Assembly: GCF_900456775.1 (NCBI RefSeq)
Contig: NZ_UAUL01000001.1
Span: 186,001-250,000 of the forward strand
Direction: 5' to 3'
DNA length: 64,000 bases
Source of the DNA: Sarcina ventriculi
Lineage (GTDB): Bacteria > Bacillota > Clostridia > Clostridiales > Clostridiaceae
Below, piece after piece: positions 25,507-34,461 of the stretch. Both the position numbers and the translations under genes were made by a program. The stretch's first letter is position 1. Each line of letters begins with the position of its first letter. The notes beneath the pieces were generated by a model. That model did no database searches. It saw only the letters and a list, made by a program, of their open reading frames with translations, and was not told the DNA's origin.

Positions 25507-27090
25507 ATGATTAAAAGAATTTCTAAGCCATTTATTTTATCTTTATTATCCTGTCTTTTGGTGTCTAATATAGGCATCGATAAAACCTCTGTCGTAGCAA
25601 ATGCTGCGAATACATCTAATACTTATTCTTCTTCTAATATTGCTAAGGGCGCAGATATTGGATGGGTTAGCCAATTAGAAGACATAGGAATAAAATGGGT
25701 TAATGATAATGGCAATACAGAAGATCCATTAAAAATTCTTAAAGATAAAGGAATTGATTCTGTTAGATTAAGAGTCTTTGTTGATCCACCATCTAATTAT
25801 ACTTGGACTAAAAGAGATGGAACTGTATGCTACTTAGGATATTCTGACAAAGATAGTGTTGTAGCTATGGCTAAACGAGCAAAAGAACTTGATATGAAAA
25901 TTATGATTGATTTTCATTACAGCGACCATTTCGCTGATCCAGCTTATCAAGACAAGCCAAAAGCTTGGGAAAACCATACCTTTAATAAGCTTAAAGAAGA
26001 CGTATACAATCATACAACTGAAGTTATGACAGCATTAGCTAATGAAGGAATTTATCCTGAATGGGTTCAAGTAGGAAATGAAACTAACTCTGGAATGTTA
26101 TGGGATGATGGATACATTTGGGATGGATCTAGTACCCCTAATGTCACTTCATGGTCACAACTTATAAACGAAGGTTATAGTGCAGTGAAGAATATTAGTC
26201 CATCTTCAAAAGTTATTCTACATTTAGCTCATGGTTATGACAATTCTCTATTTAGAAATATTTTTGATGCTTTAAAAGATGCTGGTACTAATTATGATGT
26301 AATTGGTATGTCTTATTACCCTTATTGGGAAGGTTCTGAATATACTGATAGCATTAATGATATAATATACAACCTAAATGATATGTCTAGTCGTTATAAT
26401 AAAGATGTTATGATTTGTGAAATTGGAGGTCTTGAAGACGAAGCTACTGAAACTTATAATTTAATAAAAGCAGCTATAAAAGCTGTTTCAGATGTTCCAA
26501 ATGGACGTGGATTAGGTGTATTCTATTGGGAACCTGCTGTAAGTTCTTCTGTTCTTCCTGATGAATATCCTTTAGGGGCTTGTACAGAAATTTCTAAAAA
26601 CACTCTTAAATTTACTACTGCTCTAGATGCTTTTAAAGACTCTGCATTTAATGATTTAAATACAAATAGTACTTATAAAATAGTCAATAGAATTAGTGGT
26701 AAAGCCTTAAATGTGTCTGGAGGCTCTCATGAGAGTGGAGCAACTATTGAACAATACACTTATTACGGTTGGAATAGTCAAAAATGGAAATTGATATCAT
26801 CTGGAAATGGATATTATAAAATAATGAATGTGGGCAGCGGAAAAGTTCTTGACATTTCTAAATCTTCTTTACAAAATGGTGCTTCTAATATTCAATCTAA
26901 TAATAATAATGGACTTAATCAACAATGGAAACTTATTAAAACAGAAGATAACTACTACAAGATACAAAATAGAAACAGTTCTAAAGTTTTAGACATTAAA
27001 GCTTCTTCTAAGGACGAGTGTGCATCTAGCATACAATGGGAAGATAATGGTGGCTGGAACCAAATGTGGATATTAGTCGAGGTAGACTAA
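25507..27090 (+). CDS. Secreted endo-beta-1,4-galactanase (GH53) with ricin-type lectin domain
   Basis: A 527-residue secreted enzyme. Residues 1-33 are a signal peptide cut after ANA. Residues about 46-385 form the GH53 barrel: GADIGWVSQLED, DSVRLRVFVDPP, KIMIDFHYSDHFADP, the acid/base Glu 192 in QVGNETNSGM and the nucleophile Glu 305 in MICEIGG. Residues about 388-527 form a ricin-B/CBM13-like trefoil with three related units (YKIVNRISGKALNVS, YKIMNVGSGKVLDIS, YKIQNRNSSKVLDIK), which would hold the enzyme on galactan or other sugars. It cuts type I (arabino)galactan to galacto-oligosaccharides. It diverges from the lac operon, which can import and degrade the products. GGGGG precedes ATG. 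Confidence 0.95.
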   Translation: MIKRISKPFILSLLSCLLVSNIGIDKTSVVANAANTSNTYSSSNIAKGADIGWVSQLEDIGIKWVNDNGNTEDPLKILKDKGIDSVRLRVFVDPPSNYTWTKRDGTVCYLGYSDKDSVVAMAKRAKELDMKIMIDFHYSDHFADPAYQDKPKAWENHTFNKLKEDVYNHTTEVMTALANEGIYPEWVQVGNETNSGMLWDDGYIWDGSSTPNVTSWSQLINEGYSAVKNISPSSKVILHLAHGYDNSLFRNIFDALKDAGTNYDVIGMSYYPYWEGSEYTDSINDIIYNLNDMSSRYNKDVMICEIGGLEDEATETYNLIKAAIKAVSDVPNGRGLGVFYWEPAVSSSVLPDEYPLGACTEISKNTLKFTTALDAFKDSAFNDLNTNSTYKIVNRISGKALNVSGGSHESGATIEQYTYYGWNSQKWKLISSGNGYYKIMNVGSGKVLDISKSSLQNGASNIQSNNNNGLNQQWKLIKTEDNYYKIQNRNSSKVLDIKASSKDECASSIQWEDNGGWNQMWILVEVD

Positions 27091-27119
27091 TATTAAAATC
27101 AATATAAACAATTAAAAAT

Positions 27120-27154
27120 AAAAGATTGTGTAAAAATTTTTTATACAATCTTTT
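27120..27154. terminator. Bidirectional terminator
   Basis: A 16-bp stem (AAAAGATTGTGTAAAA with TTTTATACAATCTTTT, one G-T pair) between the galactanase gene and the convergent deacylase gene. Confidence 0.85.
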
Positions 27155-27171
27155 ATAATATTTAATTTAAA

Positions 27172-28113
27172 TTAACATTTACCATAAGCTATTAATGGTT
27201 CATCTTTTTCTATTGATAAAGAAACTGTCATGTAAAGAATAACCCCATTCATCTTTGCATAATATTTTGCTATTATATTTCCAAAAAAATCTTTAACTTC
27301 CCCTAAAAGTTCACCTTCTTTTATCTTTTGCCCTGCCTCTACCTTAGGATACCAACACCCATCACAAGTAGATTCTAAATAAACAGCCTCCGTTATATCT
27401 ATAGGCTTGTTAATTTGTTTAATCTGTCCATCTAATACATTAAAATGCTTTAAAATTGTAAATATATCATTTTTATAATCATATATTTCTTGATTATTCC
27501 ACAGTCCTCTTCCACCTTTTTCAATAAGAATACTTGGTGTTCCATTAATTGCCGCATAATTATAAGATCCTGTTTTTGCATTTGATTTTACCATATAATT
27601 TACATTTAAAAGAGCTGCAACTCTCTTTGACTCTTCAATAACATTATTATTCCCAATTCCGGGATAATAAACAAAGTTTGTTGCCATTTCATAAAGATCT
27701 CCACCGTGTAAATCTATGTAAAAATCACATTGAATATGACATTCATTCTCAATAAAATGTGCTAATTTTTCAGTTATTGTTCCTTCTATATTCCCAGGGA
27801 ACTCTCTATTTAAATTTTTATTATCATCAGGAACAACTGCACTTATCTTCTTTTTAAATGCTCTAACATTTACAGGATGTATTATTATTATTTTACCGCT
27901 TATATTTTTAGGATTTATTTCCTTTGCAAGTTCAATAGCTGTTTCAATAGCTGTATACTCACAGCCATGAACTCCACTTGTTATCAGTATAGTTTTTCCT
28001 GAAAATTCTCCATTAATAAGTGTTACAGGCATACGGTAATCTGTATCATAAATTTGTACAAACCCTTCTTTTTTCATTCCTCTATCTGCTACTAAATCCC
28101 CTAATTTTAACAT
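27172..28113 (-). CDS. Succinylglutamate desuccinylase/aspartoacylase-family metallohydrolase (M14-like)
   Basis: A 313-residue zinc hydrolase. SGVHGCEYTAIE supplies the His and Glu zinc ligands (HxxE, near 48-51), FYIDLHGGDLYE the third ligand His, and LNREFPG the Asn-Arg substrate motif. A C-terminal beta domain (about 225-310, KVEAGQKIKEGELLGEVKDFFG) resembles biotinyl-like barrels of the family. It would release an amine or amino acid from an N-acyl or peptide conjugate in the cytoplasm. It is the last gene of the NikABCDE-like operon, 73 bases after the second ATPase, so it may process the imported compound. Substrate unknown. Confidence 0.85.
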   Translation of the reverse strand: MLKLGDLVADRGMKKEGFVQIYDTDYRMPVTLINGEFSGKTILITSGVHGCEYTAIETAIELAKEINPKNISGKIIIIHPVNVRAFKKKISAVVPDDNKNLNREFPGNIEGTITEKLAHFIENECHIQCDFYIDLHGGDLYEMATNFVYYPGIGNNNVIEESKRVAALLNVNYMVKSNAKTGSYNYAAINGTPSILIEKGGRGLWNNQEIYDYKNDIFTILKHFNVLDGQIKQINKPIDITEAVYLESTCDGCWYPKVEAGQKIKEGELLGEVKDFFGNIIAKYYAKMNGVILYMTVSLSIEKDEPLIAYGKC

Positions 28114-28186
28114 AAAATTCCTCCCAAATAACTAATTAATTTTTTTATATATCTTTATGTAACATATATTTATTACAACATAAATT

Positions 28187-28963
28187 TTAAATATTAATAG
28201 CTTTTTTATAATCAAAAAAATCTATATCATCTACTGAATCTAACAATGCTCTGGAATACTCGCTTTTTACATACTTTAAATCTTTTATATCATCTATTTT
28301 TTCTATAATTTCTCCGTTTTTTAAAAACATAACCTTATCACATATATAAGTTACTGCTGATAAATCATGAGTTATAAAAAGATAAGATAAATTATATTTC
28401 TCCTTTAATTCTATTAATAAATCCAAAACCTGTACTTGTACTGAAACATCTAAAGAACTTATAGCCTCATCTAATAAAATAAATTTAGGTTTTTGTGAAA
28501 TAGCTCTCGCAATACATACTCTTTGAAGTTGTCCCCCACTTAGTTCGTGCGGATATCTATATAAATAATCTTTATTTAGGCCCACTTGTTCTAAAACTTC
28601 TATAACCTTTTTTTCTAATTCTTCTCTATTTAATTTTTTTTCTAACAAAGTTTCTTTTATTATATCTATAACTTTAAATCTTGGATTTACTGAAGTGGTA
28701 TAATCTTGAAACACTACATTTAATTCTTTTTGCCAGACATCCCTATTTAAAACACCATTAAAAGTTATAGTTCCTTTTTGTTGCTTTTCTAATCCCAATA
28801 TTATACGTCCTAAAGTACTCTTTCCACTCCCAGATTCCCCTATTAATCCTAAGCATTCTCCTTCATTTAAACTAAAGGAAACATTCTTAAGTATGTTAGC
28901 ATTATTTCTCTTTAATTTTCTTCTACCATAGCTAAATTCTATATTCTTAACCTCTAATAACAT
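28187..28963 (-). CDS. nikE: Peptide/nickel-type ABC transporter ATPase (NikE/OppF-like)
   Basis: A 258-residue ATPase. Walker A GESGSGKSTLGR (about 43-54), Q-loop VVFQDYTTSVNPRF, signature ELSGGQLQRVCIARAIS and Walker B KFILLDEAISSLD are intact, followed by the ITHDLSAV switch. It lacks the long C-terminal Fe-S tail of OppF, as usual for the NikE group. Powers import with the NikD-like partner encoded 12 bases upstream. AAAGGAGAG precedes ATG. Confidence 0.88.
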   Translation of the reverse strand: MLLEVKNIEFSYGRRKLKRNNANILKNVSFSLNEGECLGLIGESGSGKSTLGRIILGLEKQQKGTITFNGVLNRDVWQKELNVVFQDYTTSVNPRFKVIDIIKETLLEKKLNREELEKKVIEVLEQVGLNKDYLYRYPHELSGGQLQRVCIARAISQKPKFILLDEAISSLDVSVQVQVLDLLIELKEKYNLSYLFITHDLSAVTYICDKVMFLKNGEIIEKIDDIKDLKYVKSEYSRALLDSVDDIDFFDYKKAINI

Positions 28964-28975
28964 GAACTCTCTCCT

Positions 28976-29776
28976 TTAATTAACTATTTGTTTAAATTTT
29001 CTAAGAAGTTTAAGCCTAGTATCAACTAAAAATTTGGTATGTTCATTTTGTGGGTTTAAAATTATCTCTTCTTTACTGCCATATTCTATTATTTCGCCCT
29101 TATTCATAACTATAATATCATCTGCAACCTTACTTAAAACACCTAAATCATGAGTTATAAAAATCATTGAAGTATTTAATTCTCTTTTCATTTTTAAAAA
29201 TTCCTCTATAATTTCCCGTTGATTCAAACTATCAACAGCCGTTGTTGGTTCATCTGCAATTATTAAATATGGTTTTAAGAAAATAGTTATACCTATTATT
29301 ATTCTTTGAAGCATTCCTCCACTTAGTTCATGAGGATATTTTTTTAATATTTCCTTTGAATTTTTTAAATTCATTTTTTCAAAAGATTTTATAGCTAAAT
29401 CTCTAGCTTCTTTTTTACTTATTCTCATATTCTCTATAAATGTTTCAATAACTTGATTTCCAACCGTATATAAAGGATTAAATGCTGTCATAGGATTTTG
29501 AACTATCATAGCTATCTCATTTCCTCTTAATTTTCTTTTTTCATTTTCACTTAACGTTAATATATCCTGCCCTTTAAATATAGCTTCACCTTTAATTTCA
29601 AAATTTTTATTTAAAAGCCCTAAAATAGCTTTACAAGTAATACTTTTACCGCTACCTGATTCACCCAATATCCCTAAGCATCTCTTTTCCTTAACATTAA
29701 AAGATATATTATTTATAATTTTATTTGATTCTTGTCCATTTTTAATAAAAACTTCCAAATTATTAACTTTTAACAT
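28976..29776 (-). CDS. nikD: Peptide/nickel-type ABC transporter ATPase (NikD/OppD-like)
   Basis: A 266-residue ATPase with Walker A GESGSGKSITCKAILG, Q-loop MIVQNPMTAFNPLYTVG, signature HELSGGMLQRIIIGI, Walker B LIIADEPTTAVD and a FITHDLGVL switch. The pattern NPxxxFNPLxTVG is typical of OppD/NikD. Its start overlaps the end of the NikC-like gene by 14 bases, which suggests translational coupling. Confidence 0.88.
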   Translation of the reverse strand: MLKVNNLEVFIKNGQESNKIINNISFNVKEKRCLGILGESGSGKSITCKAILGLLNKNFEIKGEAIFKGQDILTLSENEKRKLRGNEIAMIVQNPMTAFNPLYTVGNQVIETFIENMRISKKEARDLAIKSFEKMNLKNSKEILKKYPHELSGGMLQRIIIGITIFLKPYLIIADEPTTAVDSLNQREIIEEFLKMKRELNTSMIFITHDLGVLSKVADDIIVMNKGEIIEYGSKEEIILNPQNEHTKFLVDTRLKLLRKFKQIVN

Positions 29777-30599
29777 CTAAACTTTCCCCTTTAATATCTA
29801 ACAAATCCCTAAAGCAATCTCCCAAAAGATTAAATGTAGCCACAACCACAAAAATCAATACAGCCGGTGCAATCATTTGCTCAGGTCTAGTTGAAATAAC
29901 ATTTTTAGCATCACTTAACATTAAGCCCCACTCAGGTGTTGGTGCTTGTACTCCAAGCCCTAAAAATGATAGTGTTGAAATATTTAATATCACCCATCCC
30001 ATATCTAATGTTGCTAAAACAGCAATTTCTGATAATATATTAGGAATTATATGTTTAAATATAATATAACTTCTTTTACTCTTTATTACTTGTGAATAAT
30101 ACATATAATTTTTATGCCTATGTTCTAATACAAAACCTCTTATCATGCGTGCATACCATGTCCACTTTACAATAATATAAGCAAAAACTACATTATTAAT
30201 TCCAACACCTAAAATTCCAACTATAGCTAAAATCATAACTTGACTTGGAAAAGACATCATTATATCACAAAATCTCATTAAAATTTCATCTATAATGCCT
30301 CCAAAGAAACCTGAAATAATTCCAACTAAACTTCCAACAAAAATAGTTCCAATCATTGTTAAAAAAGCTATAAAAAGTGTTGTTCGTATCCCATAGATTA
30401 ATCTAGATAAAATGCATCTGCCAAGTGCATCTGTCCCTAAAGGATATTGTATGGAACTCCCTGCATATCTATGGGCAATATTTTGGATATATGGATCATT
30501 TGGAGCTATTTGTTTTGCAAAAATCCCTAAAATAATAATAAAAGTTATAATTAAAACGCACATAATTGCCACTTTATCTCTTAAAAACTTTTTTACCAT
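29763..30599 (-). CDS. nikC: Peptide/nickel-type ABC transporter permease (NikC/DppC-like)
   Basis: A 278-residue permease with an N-terminal helix, the PNDPYIQN...YPLGTDALGRCILSRLIYGIRTTL motif of DppC/NikC and six membrane segments. The ATPase-coupling loop is ILSEIAVLATLDMGWVILNISTLSFLGLGVQAPTPEWGLML. ATG directly abuts the stop codon of the NikB-like gene (TAAATG), and the end overlaps nikD. Confidence 0.9.
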   Translation of the reverse strand: MVKKFLRDKVAIMCVLIITFIIILGIFAKQIAPNDPYIQNIAHRYAGSSIQYPLGTDALGRCILSRLIYGIRTTLFIAFLTMIGTIFVGSLVGIISGFFGGIIDEILMRFCDIMMSFPSQVMILAIVGILGVGINNVVFAYIIVKWTWYARMIRGFVLEHRHKNYMYYSQVIKSKRSYIIFKHIIPNILSEIAVLATLDMGWVILNISTLSFLGLGVQAPTPEWGLMLSDAKNVISTRPEQMIAPAVLIFVVVATFNLLGDCFRDLLDIKGESLDVKS

Positions 30600-31541
30600 T
30601 TACTTTATAAGCCCCCTTTTCATTCTTGGGTCAATAAACGCTTGAATTATATCAACTATAAGATTGCAAAAAACAAACATTACTCCCATAAGAAGAATAT
30701 AAGCTTGAATTATAGGATAATCCCTATTAAAAATAGCTGATACACCAAGTCTTCCAATTCCAGGAATTGCAAATAAATTTTCTATTATAAAAGCTCCTGC
30801 CACAAGATACGCTATACTCATTCCAAATGCATTCATACATGACTTTAATGAATTTTTAAATACATGCTTAAATAATATGGATTTATTTTTCAATCCTCGA
30901 ACCTTTCCATAAAAAACATAATTTTCATTTAAATTATCTAAAACACTGCTCCTTATTAACCTAGCATAAGTTGAAATCTCCGATAAACTTAATGCAATTG
31001 CTGGTAATATAAAGTGCCTAAAACTTCTAGCTCCACTTGTCGGAAACATTTTAAATTTTACTCCTAAAAAATAAATAAGCATTATGCCTACCAAATAACT
31101 TGGCATTGAATTTCCCATAAAAATTAATACGCGAACAATCTTATCAAAAATACTATTTTTGTAAATAGCACTAAAAATTCCAATTGGTATACTTACGCAT
31201 ACTACTATAATTAAAGCTAACACAGAAAGTTTTATTGTATAAGGAATGCACCTTGTTATTTCACTTAGAACAGTTCTAGTTGTGTTTGCATAAGATACCC
31301 CAAAATCTAAATGTAAACAATTATTAAGCCAATTAAAATATCTAATAAAAAAAGGCTTATCAAGTCCTAACTCCACTCTCATAGATGCAATAGCTTCATC
31401 TGTTGGTACTATTTCATTTATTCTAAGGGCAACCTCAGCTGGGTCAGATGGCATAAAATTTATTAATAAAAATGCTATAAAGGATATTACAAAAAGCATC
31501 GGAATAACTAATAACAACCTTTTAATTATATATTTTTTCAT
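30600..31541 (-). CDS. nikB: Peptide/nickel-type ABC transporter permease (NikB/DppB-like)
   Basis: A 313-residue permease: MKKYIIKRLLLVIPMLFVISFIAFLLI start, FMPSDPAE, then LGLDKPFFIRYFNWLNNCLHLDFGVSY, all typical of DppB/NikB. Six membrane segments, with the conserved HFILPAIALSLSEISTYARLIRSS coupling region and ENLFAIPGIGRLGVSAIFNRDYPIIQ. AGGAGG is 5 bases before ATG. A stem (31565-31599) separates it from the binding-protein gene. Confidence 0.9.
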   Translation of the reverse strand: MKKYIIKRLLLVIPMLFVISFIAFLLINFMPSDPAEVALRINEIVPTDEAIASMRVELGLDKPFFIRYFNWLNNCLHLDFGVSYANTTRTVLSEITRCIPYTIKLSVLALIIVVCVSIPIGIFSAIYKNSIFDKIVRVLIFMGNSMPSYLVGIMLIYFLGVKFKMFPTSGARSFRHFILPAIALSLSEISTYARLIRSSVLDNLNENYVFYGKVRGLKNKSILFKHVFKNSLKSCMNAFGMSIAYLVAGAFIIENLFAIPGIGRLGVSAIFNRDYPIIQAYILLMGVMFVFCNLIVDIIQAFIDPRMKRGLIK

Positions 31542-31564
31542 TTAAACCTCCTTATTACATAATT

Positions 31565-31599
31565 AATAAACCAGTTTAAAAATTCTAAGCCGGTTTATT
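31565..31599 (-). repeat. Intercistronic hairpin between binding protein and permease
   Basis: On the minus strand AATAAACCGG pairs with CTGGTTTATT (one G-T pair). No T run follows. Such stems after solute-binding-protein genes usually keep that part of the message more abundant. Confidence 0.6.
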
Positions 31600-31609
31600 A
31601 TTATTAAAA

Positions 31610-33241
31610 TTATTCACCCATTGTCATATCCGCAAAAGTTACTTCATATTGAGATTGACCAAATGTAACATTTTTTATTTTATTACTATATATTGCACGA
31701 TTCGTTTCGTAAGTTAATGGAATATATACTGCTTCTTCGTGAAGAGTTTCTAAAACATAAGTATAATATTCTTGTCTTTCTTCTTCAGTTGTAGCCTCTA
31801 ATGCATTTAAAATCGCCTCATCTATCTGTTCTTTTTCTTTTAATCCCTTTTGAGCCTCATAATCTCCATGAACTGACGATTCTCTCATACTAGCTAAAAA
31901 TGATTGTGGATCATAAGGTTTTCCCCATGATTCATTAAATATAATATCAAAATTTCCACTTTTCGCCCTATCAGTATAAGCTTGAGCTTCCTCTCCAATT
32001 ATCTCTAAGTTTATTCCTATTTTAGCAAGTTCACCTTTATAAAATTCTGCTATCGTTTTATCAGTTACATTATCACTAGAATAATGAAGAGTAAATGCTA
32101 ATTCTTGTCCATCTTTCTGCCTATAACTTTGTCCATTAACTTCTACCCAACCTGCTTCATTTAAAAGCTCTTTAGCCTTTTCTAAATTATATTCATAAGG
32201 TGTTAATCCAATATCTGCATAAGGAACTTCGCTTGAAAATAGAGTATAAGCTGGATCTTCTATTCCTAAAAATATAGATTTTGATATTGTTTCTCTGTCA
32301 GTTGCATATTGTAATGCTTTCCTAAGTCTAACATCTCCTAATTTTTCATCTTGTGTATTTATCATCATAACTCTAGATGAAATTGGCTCTGATACTTTTG
32401 TTTTAAATTCTGATAAGTTTAGAAATTTAGTATAAGTTTCTGAATCTATCATATTAGCTCCATAAATCAAATCAATTTCCCCACTTTCAAGAGCCATAAC
32501 ACGACTTTGACTATCTGGAATAACTTTTACAATTATCTCTTCGATATCTGGAACATCTCCCCAATATTTTTCATTCACTTTAAAAATAGCATATTCATCA
32601 GTAACGTGTTCAGATAAATAATATGAGCCAGTACCTATATAATCTGTAACACCATTTTTAGTAGTTCCATCTATAAAACAATTTGGTGAAATAAACCTTA
32701 AAGGTCTTATTACTCCAAGTTCTACTAAAAATGGATAATATGATTTTGATAAATGAATTGTTAATTCATATTCTCCAGTTACCTCTACACTTTCTTTTCC
32801 AGAATTTTCAACTTCTTTCATCAAACTAACAGATTCTATCCAAGAATGTCTTTCATAATTATCTAAAATCGCATCAAAATTTAATTTAGCAGCCTCAGCA
32901 TTAAACTTAGCACCATCTGTAAAATATACATCTTCTCTTAATTTAAATACATAAGTTTTTCCGTCTTCAGATACTTCATAACTTTCTGCTAACCATGGTG
33001 AAATGCTTCCATCATCTTTAATTTTTACTAAAGATTCATATAAAAGATTTTGTGCAAACATTTCTCCATTATATAAGTGTGGGTTTAAGTCTCTTATATC
33101 TCTATAATTTGCATAAACTATCTTTTCATCACGGTCATCTACCATGCTTGAGCTTTCAGCACTTCCACATCCAACTAAAAGCATATTAGCTGTAATAAAT
33201 GCTGAAATAATCCCTATTAATTTTTTATTTTTTAAAAGCAC
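31610..33241 (-). CDS. nikA: Nickel/peptide-type solute-binding lipoprotein (NikA-like)
   Basis: A 543-residue SBP family 5 lipoprotein; lipobox LLVGC near residue 25. It resembles E. coli NikA from memory through most of its length: NPHLYNGEMFAQNLLYESLVKI, SPWLAESYEVSEDGKTYVFKLR, ILDNYERHSWIE, SYYPFLVELGVIRPLRFI, RVMALESGEIDLIYG, VPYADIGLTPYEYN and SVHGDYEAQKGL, which keeps the His corresponding to the nickel-histidine ligand region. It captures nickel-chelator complexes or a related metallophore or peptide. Starts at GTG 33241 behind a GGGGGG ribosome site; no ATG is available. Family resemblance is strong, but the substrate is inferred. Confidence 0.85.
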   Translation of the reverse strand: MLLKNKKLIGIISAFITANMLLVGCGSAESSSMVDDRDEKIVYANYRDIRDLNPHLYNGEMFAQNLLYESLVKIKDDGSISPWLAESYEVSEDGKTYVFKLREDVYFTDGAKFNAEAAKLNFDAILDNYERHSWIESVSLMKEVENSGKESVEVTGEYELTIHLSKSYYPFLVELGVIRPLRFISPNCFIDGTTKNGVTDYIGTGSYYLSEHVTDEYAIFKVNEKYWGDVPDIEEIIVKVIPDSQSRVMALESGEIDLIYGANMIDSETYTKFLNLSEFKTKVSEPISSRVMMINTQDEKLGDVRLRKALQYATDRETISKSIFLGIEDPAYTLFSSEVPYADIGLTPYEYNLEKAKELLNEAGWVEVNGQSYRQKDGQELAFTLHYSSDNVTDKTIAEFYKGELAKIGINLEIIGEEAQAYTDRAKSGNFDIIFNESWGKPYDPQSFLASMRESSVHGDYEAQKGLKEKEQIDEAILNALEATTEEERQEYYTYVLETLHEEAVYIPLTYETNRAIYSNKIKNVTFGQSQYEVTFADMTMGE

Positions 33242-33379
33242 CCTATCCCCCCTAAACTATTAAAATTAATATAAAAATAGTTTACTTTATTTATAATTAT
33301 TTCATATTATATCATTTATTTTATTTTATTAGTAATATTAAAATTGACTATATTGTTATTCCATTTTGATATAACTAAA

Positions 33380-34294
33380 CTATTTACATATCTCACTTTT
33401 TAAAATTTTTATGAAATTTATAGCTTTATTGGATAATGGTTCGTTTTTTCTAGTAACATATCCTATACACACTTCATCACTACAATCTATAATATCAATA
33501 GCTTTAATATTTAATGTTTCATAATCTTTATTTTTAAAATTAAAACCAAATTTACAAATATCAGTATTTGCAATAAGAGAATTCATTATATAATTGCTAT
33601 TAGTTGTTATTATATTGCTAAACGATTTTTTATTAATATTTTTATATATATCAAAATTTTCTAAATATTGTTCTAAAGAAAAAAAATCTCTAGTTGATTG
33701 AACAAACTTCAAATTTAAAATCTCTTTAATAGTAATACTCTCTTTATTATAAAGAGGGTTATTTTTTCCTACATATATACAAAGTTTTTGGGTATCTAAA
33801 ATGTGAAATTCTAAATTTTTATGATTTAAATTATGAGTAAAACAACATTTTTGATTGCTCAAAATATAAACTATTCCAAATTCAGAAACATAATTTTTAA
33901 CATTATCTATTATTTGCTCTACATTCTCCTCTAAAAAATGTATTTTAATATTTTCTTCCTTATATTGTTCATAATAATCACATAAAACTTTTGAAATCAC
34001 ATAATTTTGATGACATGAAATATTTAACTTCTTACTTGATTTTTCGCAAGATATAGATTCTATAATATCAACATTTTCCAAAACTCTTTTGGCATAATCA
34101 TATATTTCATACCCCTTATCAGTTAATCTTACCCCTTTACTATTCCTATTAAAAAGTTCTACATTAGCTTTCTTTTCAAAAGCCTTTATAACTTTACTAA
34201 CATTAGATTGAGATGTAAAAAGCTTTTCTGCTGCTTTATTAATACTGCCACAATCAGCTACCGTTATAAAATATCTAAGTTGCTTTAATTGCAT
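33380..34294 (-). CDS. LysR-family transcriptional regulator
   Basis: A 304-residue LysR protein. Winged helix at about 1-60: MQLKQLRYFITVADCGSINKAAEKLFTSQSNVSKVIKAFEKKANVELFNRNSKGVRLT. The C-terminal effector domain is degenerate and Asn/Lys-rich. It lies upstream of and in the same direction as the NikABCDE-like operon, 138 bases before nikA, and is therefore its likely regulator. Overlapping palindromes (34316-34334) sit just upstream of its own start. Confidence 0.92.
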   Translation of the reverse strand: MQLKQLRYFITVADCGSINKAAEKLFTSQSNVSKVIKAFEKKANVELFNRNSKGVRLTDKGYEIYDYAKRVLENVDIIESISCEKSSKKLNISCHQNYVISKVLCDYYEQYKEENIKIHFLEENVEQIIDNVKNYVSEFGIVYILSNQKCCFTHNLNHKNLEFHILDTQKLCIYVGKNNPLYNKESITIKEILNLKFVQSTRDFFSLEQYLENFDIYKNINKKSFSNIITTNSNYIMNSLIANTDICKFGFNFKNKDYETLNIKAIDIIDCSDEVCIGYVTRKNEPLSNKAINFIKILKSEICK

Positions 34295-34315
34295 CTACTT
34301 TCCTCCATATTTATA

Positions 34316-34334
34316 ATTATCTTGATAATATCAA
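34316..34334 (-). promoter_or_regulatory. Overlapping palindromes upstream of the LysR gene
   Basis: ATTATC-TT-GATAAT (34316-34329) and TTGATA-A-TATCAA (34322-34334) are perfect and share bases. Their position 22 bases before the LysR start fits an autoregulatory LysR site (T-N11-A dyad). Confidence 0.5.
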
Positions 34335-34461
34335 CTTTGTATATTATTGTCAAATATGACCTCGATAAACAAAAAAGTTGCATCAAAAAATAAAAAAACA
34401 AAATTTCAGTATAAAATAAATACTTTTATTGAAACTTGCATTTTATTTTAGATACAACTTT

